From contig DBKH01000066.1 in assembly GCA_002297815.1 (NCBI GenBank), positions 1-61,413 on the forward strand: a DNA stretch of 61,413 nucleotides. Direction: 5' to 3'. Under the pieces are notes generated by a model, which worked only from the letters and a program-made list of their open reading frames with translations, made no database searches and was not told the DNA's origin. A program made the translations under genes and the position numbers. This stretch comes from Bacteroidales bacterium UBA755. GTDB lineage: Bacteria; Bacteroidota; Bacteroidia; Bacteroidales; UBA932. Every line of letters begins with the position of its first letter. Position 1 is the first letter of the stretch. Positions 1 through 8,646 of this stretch are shown piece by piece.

Positions 1-1880
1 GATATTTCCCGGCCAAGTTCCATGCTGAACTGGCACCGGAGTTCGCACAGGAGCTGAAGGACTACGGACGAATCTACATGTACCGCTTCCGCCCGTCCTA
101 CGACATCTACGCCAGACCTATTGATGAATATCCTTGCAGGAGCCGTCAGGCAGCGGCCATCATGGCTATGATCCAGAACAATCTGGATCCGAGGGTGGCG
201 CAGCATCCGCACGAGCTGATCATCTACGGAGGAAACGGGGCGATATTCCAGAACTGGGCGCAATATCGGCTGACAATGAAGTATTTGGCCGAGATGACCG
301 ACGAGCAGACGCTCTCAATGTACTCCGGCCATCCGATGGGACTTTTCCCAAGTCACAAGGACGCACCGAGGGTCGTGGTGACCAACGGAATGGTCATCCC
401 GAACTATTCTAAGCAGGATGACTGGGAAAGGTTCAATGCGCTCGGCGTGTCGCAGTACGGCCAGATGACAGCCGGATCGTACATGTACATCGGTCCTCAG
501 GGGATCGTGCACGGAACGACGATCACGGTGATGAACGCTGCCCGCAAGCAACTTAAAGCCAGAGGCATCGCTGGGACGAGGGAGAACATGAAGGGAATGC
601 TCTTCGTTACCGCCGGACTGGGCGGAATGTCGGGAGCGCAGCCTAAGGCCGGCAACATCGCTGGAGTCGTGAGCGTCACCGCCGAAATCAATCCGCTGGC
701 GGCCCGGAAGCGCTACGACCAAGGTTGGGTCGATGAACTTCACGAGAATCTGGACGAACTCATTCCTCGCATCCGCAAGGCGATGGAAAATAAGGAGACC
801 GTCTCTCTGGCCTACTTGGGCAACGTAGTGGACCTATGGGAGAGGCTCGCAGTCGAGAATATTCCTGTGGATCTTGGCTCGGACCAGACTTCGCTCCACA
901 ATCCGTGGGCGGGTGGCTACTACCCTGTCGGGCTGTCATTCGAGGAGTCCGTCAAGATGATGGCCGAGGAGCCGGAGAAGTTCCGCGAGGCGGTTCGCGC
1001 GTCGTTAAGAAGGCACGTCGCCGCCATCAACGAGCTGTCAACCAAGGGAATGTACTTCTTTGACTACGGCAACGCCTTCCTTCTGGAATCCTCCAGAGCG
1101 GGTGCGGACATACTCAAGGCCGACGGCACGTTCCGCTACCCTTCCTACGTCCAGGACATCATGGGACCGCTCTATTTCGACTACGGTTTCGGACCGTTCC
1201 GCTGGGTGTGCATGAGTGAGAGGCCGGAGGACCTCGCAAAGTCCGATGAGATAGCCGTGAATATTCTTAAAAAGGAACTTGAGACAGCACCGGAGGAGAT
1301 TCAGGGGCAGCTGAACGATAATATTCATTGGATAGAGGAAGCCGGCAGGAACAACCTCGTGGTTGGATCGCAGGCCCGCATCCTCTACGCTGACTGCGAG
1401 GGCAGGACCAAGATCGCCCTCGCCTTCAACGAGGCCATCCGCAAAGGTGAGATTTCCGCTCCGATCGTGCTTGGCCGCGACCATCACGACGTGTCCGGAA
1501 CCGATTCACCGTTCCGTGAGACATCCAACATCTACGATGGTTCACGGTTCACTGCCGACATGGCCATCCAGAACGTCATCGGTGACGGATTCCGTGGAGC
1601 CACTTGGGTTTCAATCCATAACGGAGGCGGAGTCGGCTGGGGCGAGGTCATCAACGGAGGATTCGGAATGGTTATCGACGGATCGGCTGATTCGGACAGG
1701 CACATCACCCAGATGCTGTTCTGGGACGTGAACAACGGAATAGCCCGCCGCAGCTGGGCTCGCAACGAGGGAGCTGAACACGCCATCCTTAGGGAAATGG
1801 ACCGCACGCCTGAACTCAAGGTGACCGTGCCGAACATTGCGGACGAAAACATTGTCAGAAAAGCGATTGAAGAACTATGA
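1..1880 (+). CDS. hutU: Urocanate hydratase, 5' partial
   Basis: Second enzyme of histidine degradation: adds water to urocanate to give 4-imidazolone-5-propionate in the cytosol, using tightly bound NAD+. The frame is open from base 3, upstream of the first ATG at 78, and reads YFPAKFHAELAPEF before that Met, so the gene starts before the window. The visible part has the conserved YGGNGAIFQNW block and a long C-terminal half with GRDHHDVSGTDSPFRET and HNGGGVGWGE, typical of the family. About 626 residues are visible. The TGA stop (1878-1880) overlaps the hutH ATG (1877) as ATGA, so translation is probably coupled. Identity is secure; only the N-terminus is missing. Confidence 0.96.
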   Translation, partial: YFPAKFHAELAPEFAQELKDYGRIYMYRFRPSYDIYARPIDEYPCRSRQAAAIMAMIQNNLDPRVAQHPHELIIYGGNGAIFQNWAQYRLTMKYLAEMTDEQTLSMYSGHPMGLFPSHKDAPRVVVTNGMVIPNYSKQDDWERFNALGVSQYGQMTAGSYMYIGPQGIVHGTTITVMNAARKQLKARGIAGTRENMKGMLFVTAGLGGMSGAQPKAGNIAGVVSVTAEINPLAARKRYDQGWVDELHENLDELIPRIRKAMENKETVSLAYLGNVVDLWERLAVENIPVDLGSDQTSLHNPWAGGYYPVGLSFEESVKMMAEEPEKFREAVRASLRRHVAAINELSTKGMYFFDYGNAFLLESSRAGADILKADGTFRYPSYVQDIMGPLYFDYGFGPFRWVCMSERPEDLAKSDEIAVNILKKELETAPEEIQGQLNDNIHWIEEAGRNNLVVGSQARILYADCEGRTKIALAFNEAIRKGEISAPIVLGRDHHDVSGTDSPFRETSNIYDGSRFTADMAIQNVIGDGFRGATWVSIHNGGGVGWGEVINGGFGMVIDGSADSDRHITQMLFWDVNNGIARRSWARNEGAEHAILREMDRTPELKVTVPNIADENIVRKAIEEL

Positions 1881-3358
1881 CACACATCATCTCACACGAA
1901 CATCTCAGCCTCGAAAGGCTGAAAACCATACTTGAGAACCACGAAAGAGTGGAGCTCGGTCCGGAGGCTGTGGCTGCCATCGAAAAATGCCGCAAGTACC
2001 TGGACAGCAAAATGGAGGACATAGGCCGTCCGGTCTATGGTGTCACCACGGGCTTCGGCTCGCTGTGCAACGTGACCATCCCTGCCGACCAGCTCTCGCA
2101 GCTTCAGCACAATCTGGTGATGTCCCACGCCTGCGGAACCGGAGAGACAGTACGCCCGCAGATCGTGAGGCTGATGCTTTTGCTTAAGGCGCAGTCTCTG
2201 TCCTACGGGCATTCCGGAGCGCAATTGATTACAGTCCAAAGGCTTCTGGATATGTTCAACAACGACATCCTGCCGGTTGTCTACCAGCAGGGCTCTCTGG
2301 GCGCTTCAGGAGACCTCGCTCCCCTCGCCCACCTCAGCCTTCCTCTGATCGGACTCGGAGAGGTTCTCTACAAGGGCAAGGTAAGGCCGAGCAAGGAGGT
2401 CTGGGACGAGATGGGCTGGAAGCCGATCAGCCTTCAGTCCAAGGAAGGTCTCGCGCTTTTGAACGGAACGCAGTTCATGAGCGCGCACGCCATCTGGTCG
2501 TTGATCCAGTGCCACAGGCTTTCGGAGTGGGCGGACAGAATCGGGGCGATGTCCTTGGAGGCTTACGATGGACGCATCGAGCCGTTCCTGCCTCTGACGC
2601 ACCAGCTTCGTCCGCACAAAGGACAGATCGACACGGCTGCCCGCTTCATGACTCTGCTTGAGGGCAGTGAGCTGATCAGGAACCACAAGGAGCACGTTCA
2701 GGACCCATATTCATTCCGCTGCATTCCGCAGGTCCACGGGGCGGTCAAGGACAACATCCGCTACGTCGAGTCGGTGATCGAGAACGAGATCAACAGCGCG
2801 ACGGACAACCCGAACGTCTTCCCGGACGAGGACATGATCATCTCCGCAGGCAACTTCCACGGAGAGCCTATCGCCATCCCGATGGACACGCTGGCGATCG
2901 CGATGTCCGAACTCGCAAACATCTCAGAGAGAAGAATATACCGCCTGATTTCCGGTCAGCGCGGCCTGCCGAAATTCTTGGTGGCAACTCCAGGCCTCAA
3001 CAGCGGATTCATGATTCCGCAGTACACGGCTGCATCAATTGTGAGCCAGAACAAGGGTCTCTGCTGGCCCGCGTCCGTGGATTCCATCCCGTCCTCGCAA
3101 GGTCAGGAGGATCACGTGAGCATGGGCTCGAATGCCGCCACGAAACTTGTTCGCGTGGTTGACAACTGCGAGGAAGTGCTTGCCATTGAATTGTTCAACG
3201 CCGCCCAGGCTCTCGATTTCAGACACCAGACAGCCGGCAACAAGTCCTCTGAGACCATCGAGGGGATATTCAATGACTACCGCAAGGTCGTGCCGTTCAT
3301 CAGCGATGATGTCTACATGCACCCGCTCATCCAGAAATCCATCGAGTTCATAAGATGA
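1877..3358 (+). CDS. hutH: Histidine ammonia-lyase
   Basis: First enzyme of histidine degradation: removes ammonia from L-histidine to give trans-urocanate. The 493-residue length is close to the usual ~500. The Ala143-Ser144-Gly145 triad in GSLGASGDLAPLAH is the one that cyclises into the MIO prosthetic group. Other conserved blocks are YGVTTGFGSL near residue 54 and the Gln-rich QGQEDHVSMG segment near 410. The start overlaps the hutU stop (ATGA at 1877) and the stop overlaps the hutI ATG (ATGA at 3355), giving a tight hutU-hutH-hutI cluster. No formiminotransferase gene follows; it may lie upstream of the window. Confidence 0.97.
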   Translation: MTHIISHEHLSLERLKTILENHERVELGPEAVAAIEKCRKYLDSKMEDIGRPVYGVTTGFGSLCNVTIPADQLSQLQHNLVMSHACGTGETVRPQIVRLMLLLKAQSLSYGHSGAQLITVQRLLDMFNNDILPVVYQQGSLGASGDLAPLAHLSLPLIGLGEVLYKGKVRPSKEVWDEMGWKPISLQSKEGLALLNGTQFMSAHAIWSLIQCHRLSEWADRIGAMSLEAYDGRIEPFLPLTHQLRPHKGQIDTAARFMTLLEGSELIRNHKEHVQDPYSFRCIPQVHGAVKDNIRYVESVIENEINSATDNPNVFPDEDMIISAGNFHGEPIAIPMDTLAIAMSELANISERRIYRLISGQRGLPKFLVATPGLNSGFMIPQYTAASIVSQNKGLCWPASVDSIPSSQGQEDHVSMGSNAATKLVRVVDNCEEVLAIELFNAAQALDFRHQTAGNKSSETIEGIFNDYRKVVPFISDDVYMHPLIQKSIEFIR

Positions 3359-4596
3359 CCATAATCACCAACATCGGCGAACTGGTCGGAATCGTTCCTG
3401 AAGGCGTCCTGCGCAAGCGGGGCGCCGAGATGGACGAGGTCGGCTCGCTGAAGGATGCCTATCTCACGATCGAGGGCGAAAGGATCTCCGGATTCGGGAA
3501 TATGTCCGAGTGTCCGGCAGCCGGACCACAAGATGAATTAATTGACGCAGAGGGCGGTATGGTGATGCCAGCTTTCTGCGACTCTCACACCCACATCTGC
3601 TACGCTGGGACACGTGAGCGGGAGTTCATCGACAAGATCAACGGCCTGAGCTACGAGGAGATAGCCGCCCGTGGAGGCGGGATCCTCAACTCCGCTGACC
3701 TGCTCCACCGCACGAGCGAAGAGGAATTATATTCACAGACAATGGCCCGCGTCCGGGAGATGATAGCCAAGGGAACCGGCGCGATCGAGATCAAGAGCGG
3801 CTACGGCCTCACGACAGAGGATGAGCTGAAGATGCTCCGGGTGATCCGCCGCGTCAAAAGCGAGTCCCCCGCAACCATCAAGGCGACTTTCCTCGGGGCG
3901 CACGCCGTCGGCAGAGCCTTCAAAGGCCGGCAGAATGAATATGTCAACCTGGTCTGCGAGGAGATGATCCCCACCGTCGCCGCCGAAGGGCTTGCCGAAT
4001 ATGTCGATGTGTTCTGCGACGAGGGTTTCTTCACTGTTTCCGAGACGGAGCGCATCCTCACAGCCGGTGAGCGTCACGGTCTCATCCCGAAAATCCACGC
4101 CAACGAGCTGGCCTGTTCGGGCGGCGTGCAGGTGGCCGTGAGGCACAACGCCCTTTCTGTCGATCACCTTGAACGCACCACAGACGCGGAGATCGAGGCG
4201 TTAAGGAACTCACGCACAATGCCTACGATGCTCCCCGGCTCGTCATTCTTCCTCGGAATCCCCTACGGCAGGGCCAGGGAATATGTCAGCGCGGGCCTCG
4301 GTCTGGCTCTGGCCTCGGACTACAACCCCGGTTCCTCCCCTTCCGGTGACATGCGTTTCGTGATGGCCTTAGGCTGCATCAGAATGCGCCTCACCCCGGC
4401 CCAGTCATTCAACGCATGCACCCTGAACTCCGCCTACGCGATGGGTGTCGCGGAGGATTTGGGCTCGGTCACCGTCGGCAAACTAGCCAACCTCATCGTC
4501 ACGAACCCCGTCCCGTCCCTCGCCTTCATCCCGTACTGTCACCAGAGCCCGTTCATCAGCAAGGTCCTCCTCCGAGGCAAGCATATTTGCGGATAG
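3355..4596 (+). CDS. hutI: Imidazolonepropionase
   Basis: Third step of histidine degradation: hydrolyses 4-imidazolone-5-propionate to N-formimino-L-glutamate. It is a metal-dependent amidohydrolase of 413 residues, the normal length. Visible motifs are the metal-binding HTH in CDSHTHICYAG (near residue 78), the HANELA block and ASDYNPGSSP near 322, typical of HutI. The ATG at 3355 overlaps the hutH stop. The last ~30 codons (ending LLRGKHICG) are duplicated in diverged form at about 5541-5630 beyond the toxin-antitoxin module, so the 3' end of this gene is a recombination or insertion junction. Confidence 0.96.
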   Translation: MTIITNIGELVGIVPEGVLRKRGAEMDEVGSLKDAYLTIEGERISGFGNMSECPAAGPQDELIDAEGGMVMPAFCDSHTHICYAGTREREFIDKINGLSYEEIAARGGGILNSADLLHRTSEEELYSQTMARVREMIAKGTGAIEIKSGYGLTTEDELKMLRVIRRVKSESPATIKATFLGAHAVGRAFKGRQNEYVNLVCEEMIPTVAAEGLAEYVDVFCDEGFFTVSETERILTAGERHGLIPKIHANELACSGGVQVAVRHNALSVDHLERTTDAEIEALRNSRTMPTMLPGSSFFLGIPYGRAREYVSAGLGLALASDYNPGSSPSGDMRFVMALGCIRMRLTPAQSFNACTLNSAYAMGVAEDLGSVTVGKLANLIVTNPVPSLAFIPYCHQSPFISKVLLRGKHICG

Positions 4597-4729
4597 TTGA
4601 ACCTACGGGTCCTTCACCGACAACGACGGCAGCATTATCTCTCGAAAATGCTGCCGTTGTGTGCTATTTTGCCTTCAACAGGAGCGAAATCGCCTGCTTT
4701 TGATCCTCTAACTAAACTTTACACTAAAC
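4506..4729 (+). repeat. Direct repeat copy 1 (hutI 3' end + terminator)
   Basis: About 220 bp covering the last ~90 bp of hutI and the following hairpin. It is repeated in diverged form at 5541-5765. The coding part differs at scattered positions, mostly conservative changes. The stretch 4618-4708 is nearly identical to 5655-5745 by eye. The two copies flank the toxin-antitoxin module. Confidence 0.88.
4626..4657 (+). terminator. Hairpin downstream of hutI
   Basis: Perfect 11-bp stem ACGGCAGCATT / AATGCTGCCGT separated by 10 nt, starting 30 bp after the hutI stop and followed by a short T-containing stretch. Likely the terminator of the hut operon. The same hairpin is present in repeat copy 2 near 5662-5693. 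Confidence 0.6.
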
Positions 4730-4745
4730 ATAGCTGCCATCCTCC

Positions 4746-4776
4746 TTGCACAAACCAACACATTGTATTATATTTG
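4746..4776 (+). promoter_or_regulatory. Bacteroidetes-type promoter of the TA module
   Basis: TTG at 4746-4748, 20 bp, then TATATTTG at 4769-4776, matching the TTTG/TAnnTTTG consensus. The -7 box overlaps a small palindrome (TTTGT, 4 nt, ACAAA), a plausible operator for antitoxin autoregulation. The operator role is inferred. Confidence 0.6.
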
Positions 4777-4802
4777 TCACCACAAACATAGCACAACGTA
4801 TT

Positions 4803-5096
4803 ATGGCGCAATCAACATTATCCATGAGGGTAGACGATACCTTGAAAAGGAATTTCGATAGCATCTGTGATGATTTCGGATTCACAAGCACGGCAGCGAT
4901 CACTGTCTTTATGAAAACTGTGGTGCGCGAAAGAAGAATCCCTTTTGAAATCAAAGCATCGACCAAAGAGCAAATCAACAATGAGGCGTGGGAAGCGTTT
5001 TTGGAAATGCGCAAGCAAGCGGCTTTGGCCGGAGCACAGGACCTTTCCTTGGACGAGATTAACGCTGAGATCAAAGAAGCCCGTGATGAGAAGTAA
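4803..5096 (+). CDS. RelB/DinJ-family antitoxin
   Basis: A 97-residue protein beginning MAQSTLSMRVDD, with the ribbon-helix-helix N-terminus of RelB/DinJ antitoxins: a beta strand, then FTSTAAITVFMK near residues 27-40. The charged C-terminal tail would wrap the toxin. The frame is open upstream to 4746, but 4803 was chosen because similarity starts there and the promoter -7 box is at 4769-4776. The stop lies 11 bp inside the toxin gene, so the two are translated together. The partner is a PIN-type toxin rather than the usual RelE/YafQ, a mixed pairing seen in other bacteria. It probably neutralises the toxin and represses its own promoter. Confidence 0.85.
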   Translation: MAQSTLSMRVDDTLKRNFDSICDDFGFTSTAAITVFMKTVVRERRIPFEIKASTKEQINNEAWEAFLEMRKQAALAGAQDLSLDEINAEIKEARDEK

Positions 5097-5520
5097 AATC
5101 TATGCGGTCATCGACACGAATGTCCTCGTTTCCGCATTAATCTCAAAATCCATAGAATCCAATCCTGTGAAGGTTTTCCGTGCCATTATTCAGGACAAAA
5201 TCATCCCGTTATACAATAATGAGATACTTTCCGAATACAACTCGGTTCTTTCAAGGGATAAATTTCATTTGGATAAATCCTTGATAAAAACCGTTCTTAA
5301 AGCCATTGTCAATGATGGTCTAAGCCTTGACAGGACCACTGCGGCAGACGTTATTTTCCCAGATCCGAAGGACATTGTGTTTTACGAGATCGCATTATCA
5401 AAGAGCAGGTCTTATCTGGTGACTGGCAACATAAAGCATTTTCCGGCAAAACCGTTCGTAGTAACCCCAGACGAAATGGTCCGCATATTAGAATCAGATA
5501 ACAACACATGGATTGAGTAG
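5086..5520 (+). CDS. PIN-domain toxin of a TA module
   Basis: A 144-residue PIN-domain protein of the 'putative toxin-antitoxin component, PIN family' type (COG1569-like), expected to be a Mg2+-dependent RNase. The first acidic residue is in VIDTNVLVSAL (near residue 9), and a second acidic cluster is in FPDPKDIVFYEIAL (near residues 91-104). The start ATG at 5086 lies 11 bp inside the antitoxin gene, typical of coupled TA pairs; the frame is open further upstream but only overlaps the antitoxin. Codon use is more AT-rich than in the hut genes, consistent with acquisition. The pair sits between two copies of the hutI 3' end. Confidence 0.87.
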   Translation: MRSKIYAVIDTNVLVSALISKSIESNPVKVFRAIIQDKIIPLYNNEILSEYNSVLSRDKFHLDKSLIKTVLKAIVNDGLSLDRTTAADVIFPDPKDIVFYEIALSKSRSYLVTGNIKHFPAKPFVVTPDEMVRILESDNNTWIE

Positions 5521-5540
5521 AGACTCACAATCGATGCAAG

Positions 5541-5765
5541 CCCAATCCCGTCCCTCGCCTTCATCCCGTACTGCCACCAGACACCGTTCATCAGCAGGGT
5601 GATTCTCCGAGGCAAGCCTGTTTGCTGATAGCAGGGCCTGCGATAGACTTCAACGACAACGACGGCAGCATTATCTCCCGAAAATGCTGCCGTTGTGTGC
5701 TATTTTGCCTTCAACAGGAGCGAAATCGCCTGCTTTTGATCCTCCAAACTTACTTTATACTAAAC
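5541..5765 (+). repeat. Direct repeat copy 2 (diverged hutI 3' end + terminator)
   Basis: Diverged duplicate of 4506-4729. The first ~90 bp still read in the hutI frame as SPIPSLAFIPYCHQ to LRGKPVC and a stop, as if from another allele of hutI. The rest repeats the terminator hairpin and flank almost exactly. The stretch 5521-5878 holds no intact gene; this copy is its main content. Confidence 0.88.
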
Positions 5766-5878
5766 GTACACCTTTCCTTTATCGTCCTTGTACACAAAAG
5801 ATACTATCTCACACTGATTTCATCAACAAGAATCCAAACGTTTGGAAAACCAAGAACGATGATGCGGGCGCTGATGAG

Positions 5879-6178
5879 TTAGCGCTGCCTTCCAAGTATA
5901 CGGCCGCATTTCTCCTCATACTTCCTTTTGAGGCGGAAAGTGCATGAGCAAATCTCAGTGTCCGCATCGCGGCTGAACCTTGCCACATATTTTCCCGCGT
6001 CAGCGCGCCAGAGCGAAGCCGCCTCATCAAACGAAGCGAGGTCCCTCACAGCAATCCCCATCGTGACCACCTCCGACTCTCCAGGCGCGAGAAGTCCAGT
6101 CTTTGCAAAGGCCTTGAGCTCCACCTTTGGCTTGTCCAGAACCGGAGACCCGGGCGCGGAGACAAAGGCCCCGCCATA
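5879..6178 (-). pseudogene. GH3 beta-glucosidase C-terminal remnant
   Basis: About 100 codons on the minus strand resemble the C-terminal fibronectin-III-like domain of family GH3 glycosidases. They include FVSAPGSPVLDKPKVELKAF, then KTGLLAPGESEVV and DLASFDEAASLWRADAG. The enclosing open frame begins at 6361, but residues before about 6178 do not look like GH3 and the catalytic domains are absent. It ends at a TAA at 5879. This is a gene relic, not a functional enzyme. It abuts another broken gene on the opposite strand, marking this interval as a graveyard next to the TA module. Confidence 0.75.
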
Positions 6179-6264
6179 CATATTCATCGTCCGGTGTATA
6201 GAGGCCGGGCACGTTTCTGTGCCCGAATCCTGTCCGCTTTGCGTGAGCGCGCTGCATGCCGACG

Positions 6265-7192
6265 AAGATGCACTGATTGCCGAAATGAAGCCTTGGTATG
6301 ACGGATACTGCTTCAGCAGGAGGGCACTCAAGACCGACCCGAAGATGTACAACACCGACATGGTCAGCTACTACATCCGCCACTACATCAACCACGGTGA
6401 GGCCCCTAGAGACATGCTCGACCGCAACACCGCAACTGACTACAACAAACTCGACAAGCTCATCCGACTCGACAAGCTTGACGGTGACCGCAAGAGCGTG
6501 CTCCTTGAAGCCGCGCAGAACGGATTCACCCTCGGCGGGGTGCAGCCCTCGTTCCCGGCACACAGGCTGATTGAGCCGGACATGTTCAAGAGCCTGCTCT
6601 ACTCTACGGGCTGCTTACAATCAGCGGGACACGCGGGGTGAACACCATTCTGAGTATTCCGAACAACAACGTCCGCAAGCAGTTCTACGAGTACCTCGTC
6701 ATCGAATACAACAAGATACTTCAGGTCAATATGTCAAAACTGTCCGAGACCTTCGACTCTGCGGCCCTCGACGGTGATTGGCGACCGATGATGGAATACA
6801 TCTGCCGGCAGTACCACGACACCACCTCCGTCCGCAGCCTCATCGAGGGAGAGAGGAACATCCATGGCTTCATGACTGCCTATTTCAGCCTCGACCCCTA
6901 CTACCTCACGAACCCGGAAGTGGAACTCAGCCACGGCTACTGCGACTTCTTCCTCATGCCGGACTTCCACCGCTGCGCCACGACAGCACACGCCTACATC
7001 GTCGAACTGAAATATCTCAAACCGGACGCGACCGAGGAGGCGGCAGCGAAGCAGTGGGACGAGGCCGTGGAGCAGATACGTGGCTATGGTGAGGGCAAGG
7101 CAGTCAGGGCTCTTGCCGGGAAGGCCGCGTTGCACCTGATTGTAGTGCAGATTAAGGGTCACAGTCTCTACCGGATGGACGAGATTAGGTAG
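6265..7192 (+). pseudogene. AAA-ATPase-like / PD-(D/E)XK nuclease-like gene, truncated and frameshifted
   Basis: Relic of the common Bacteroidetes family with an N-terminal AAA-ATPase-like domain (PF09820 type) and a C-terminal PD-(D/E)XK nuclease-like domain (PF08011 type). The N-terminal ATPase half is missing; similarity begins near IAEMKPWYDGYCFS. A one-base deletion near 6608-6612 breaks the frame. The upstream frame ends at 6641, while the next frame continues LTISGTRGVNTILSIPNNNV to 7192. The nuclease-like core is intact, with the Asp in GYCDFFLMPD and the ExK in VELKYLK. The second open segment (6638-7192) could be translated from a GTG or a downstream ATG, but there is no evidence that it is expressed. 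Confidence 0.8.
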
Positions 7193-7312
7193 ATTGGGAC
7201 ATCCGATAAACGGAGACGGCAAAGAATACAGCGACGAGGAAGAATGGCGAGCTCAGAAAGATAGCGAAGGCATACCTTGAAAAATGCAACGCATTTAAGG
7301 ATTTTAGATTAC

Positions 7313-7354
7313 AAAAGTCCCCGGGAGCCGTTCTCCGCGCTTCCGGGGACTTTT
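7313..7354. terminator. Bidirectional terminator
   Basis: Perfect 12-bp stem AAAAGTCCCCGG / CCGGGGACTTTT with an 18-nt loop, giving a T-run on either strand. It lies between the plus-strand pseudogene (ends 7192) and the minus-strand lipoprotein (ends 7393) and can terminate both. The rest of 7193-7392 holds nothing else recognised. Confidence 0.8.
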
Positions 7355-7392
7355 GATTTTGGACTGACAGCAATTTATGCTGTGTCGTTGTT

Positions 7393-8364
7393 TTACTTTA
7401 CGTCTCGATTCACTGAATCGTTTGCCAAATTTATGGATATAGCGGTGACAGTATTGTTTTTATATCCTTTACTATTAGATCCTTTAACAGTATACACGGC
7501 CTTGTCTGTTTCGATCTTGTAGGATAACCAATATGTGTCAACATTTGTTGGCGCGACTGACAAAAATAATCCTTTTCCGGCATCCTTTGAATTAGCTACA
7601 GTGTATTCTTCTGGAGCTATCAACTTAATGTAGTTATAGTTGTTGAAACGTATCGTAGTTTCTGTTTCAGCTATATCATTAAATATAGGGTTTCCATTGT
7701 CTAAGACACCTCCTACTGGTTGTCCAAAGTAGTTATAGGAGATTTGGCCGGAAGTACCATATTGGTCTGCTACTGTTATTGACTTAACTTTTTCGCTTTG
7801 GAACGTGTCGTTAGATGAGTAGATTCGGAAACAAAGGATGTTGCCGACTATGCTCATCTTCACATCTTTGTTATCTTTAATATCCACTGCTTTAAGTATC
7901 AGATTTTCCTTGTTGAGTTTTCCAACGACATCCTGTTTCTGTTCACTTCGGAAACTGAAAGAGGCGGGGTCTGTCTTATCGTCTAACCAAGAAGCAGACT
8001 TTTGTCCATAGAAGAACGAGACCGTTGTACCTTCCGCTGGAGTTTTGTCGAACGTGAAGGTTGCGGCTCCATTCTCAATTTTCATACTTTTTGGATAGCA
8101 AACTTCACCTTTGTCAGCCGCTGTGCCGACAACCATGCGGAAGAGGGTATCGTCCCCTTCCTCCCACGACAATCCTTTGCCGTCCTCGAATGTCGCCTTG
8201 GTCTGAGGGTCGTCAGCTGAGAACGGGTTGTTCACTGTTACTGTGAACGGCTTCGCCTCAACTACAGACTTTTCCGGTTCTGCGGAAGGCTGTTCCTTCT
8301 GACAAGCCACAAATGCGGATGAAATCATCACTATGGCTATTGTTGAGTAGAAAAATCTTTTCAT
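7393..8364 (-). CDS. Fimbrillin-like lipoprotein
   Basis: A 323-residue lipoprotein: MKRFFYSTIAIVMISSAFVAC signal with lipobox Cys21, then a low-complexity linker. The motif TKATFEDGKGLSWEEGD (near residues 55-71) recurs at the start of many Bacteroidales fimbrillin-family surface lipoproteins. The rest is beta-rich without catalytic motifs. It is probably exposed on the cell surface, but its role is unknown. A 48-codon gene lies immediately upstream on the same strand (37 bp gap), probably in one transcript. It is downstream of PUL1 but separated by about 280 bp from the last PUL gene, so PUL membership is uncertain. Confidence 0.6.
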   Translation of the reverse strand: MKRFFYSTIAIVMISSAFVACQKEQPSAEPEKSVVEAKPFTVTVNNPFSADDPQTKATFEDGKGLSWEEGDDTLFRMVVGTAADKGEVCYPKSMKIENGAATFTFDKTPAEGTTVSFFYGQKSASWLDDKTDPASFSFRSEQKQDVVGKLNKENLILKAVDIKDNKDVKMSIVGNILCFRIYSSNDTFQSEKVKSITVADQYGTSGQISYNYFGQPVGGVLDNGNPIFNDIAETETTIRFNNYNYIKLIAPEEYTVANSKDAGKGLFLSVAPTNVDTYWLSYKIETDKAVYTVKGSNSKGYKNNTVTAISINLANDSVNRDVK

Positions 8365-8401
8365 GATCGTACTTTTTAGAAATTTAGTGTTTTACTTAAG
8401 A

Positions 8402-8548
8402 TTAGTCATAATTTTCAGAATCTTCGTTATAGTTTTCGAAGCCGAAACCGTTAACTGAATACTCGCTTGCTTGGCAAATACCGTTCTCAACTCCAAGTGT
8501 GATAACCGTCACCTGCGGAGCGTTGTAGTTTAACTTGTTCATTTTCAT
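8402..8548 (-). CDS. Small 48-residue protein before the lipoprotein gene
   Basis: Open frame of 48 codons: MKMNKLNYNAPQVTVITLGV, then a Cys/Glu-rich stretch and a Gly/Phe/Asn/Asp-rich acidic tail ending ENYD. The N-terminal pattern (basic start, then NYNAPQVTVI) recalls very short Bacteroidales proteins often placed next to surface lipoprotein genes. A second possible start is Met3. It sits 37 bp upstream of the fimbrillin-like lipoprotein gene and has no signal peptide or membrane segment. Its function is unknown. It is supported by codon pattern, position and the recurrence of such peptides as recalled from related genomes, not by a database search. Confidence 0.55.
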   Translation of the reverse strand: MKMNKLNYNAPQVTVITLGVENGICQASEYSVNGFGFENYNEDSENYD

Positions 8549-8646
8549 TTGTGTTAGATTTTAAAGTGTTTGTTGTTTGTTTATTATATAATTAATTGGT
8601 TGGAAATTAATCCTTTTACCTCTTCCTGACCAGTCTGAAATTTGAA

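Noticed and set aside
5541..5640. Second hutI gene
   Set aside because: Only the last ~30 codons are present; no upstream hutI sequence precedes them.
5928..6641. A 237-codon plus-strand frame as one gene
   Set aside because: Its first half is antisense to the GH3 remnant and its second half is the broken AAA/nuclease gene; it is a chimera across a junction.
7193..7312. tRNA or small RNA gene after the pseudogene
   Set aside because: No cloverleaf or conserved anticodon arm could be drawn; only short frames without similarity.
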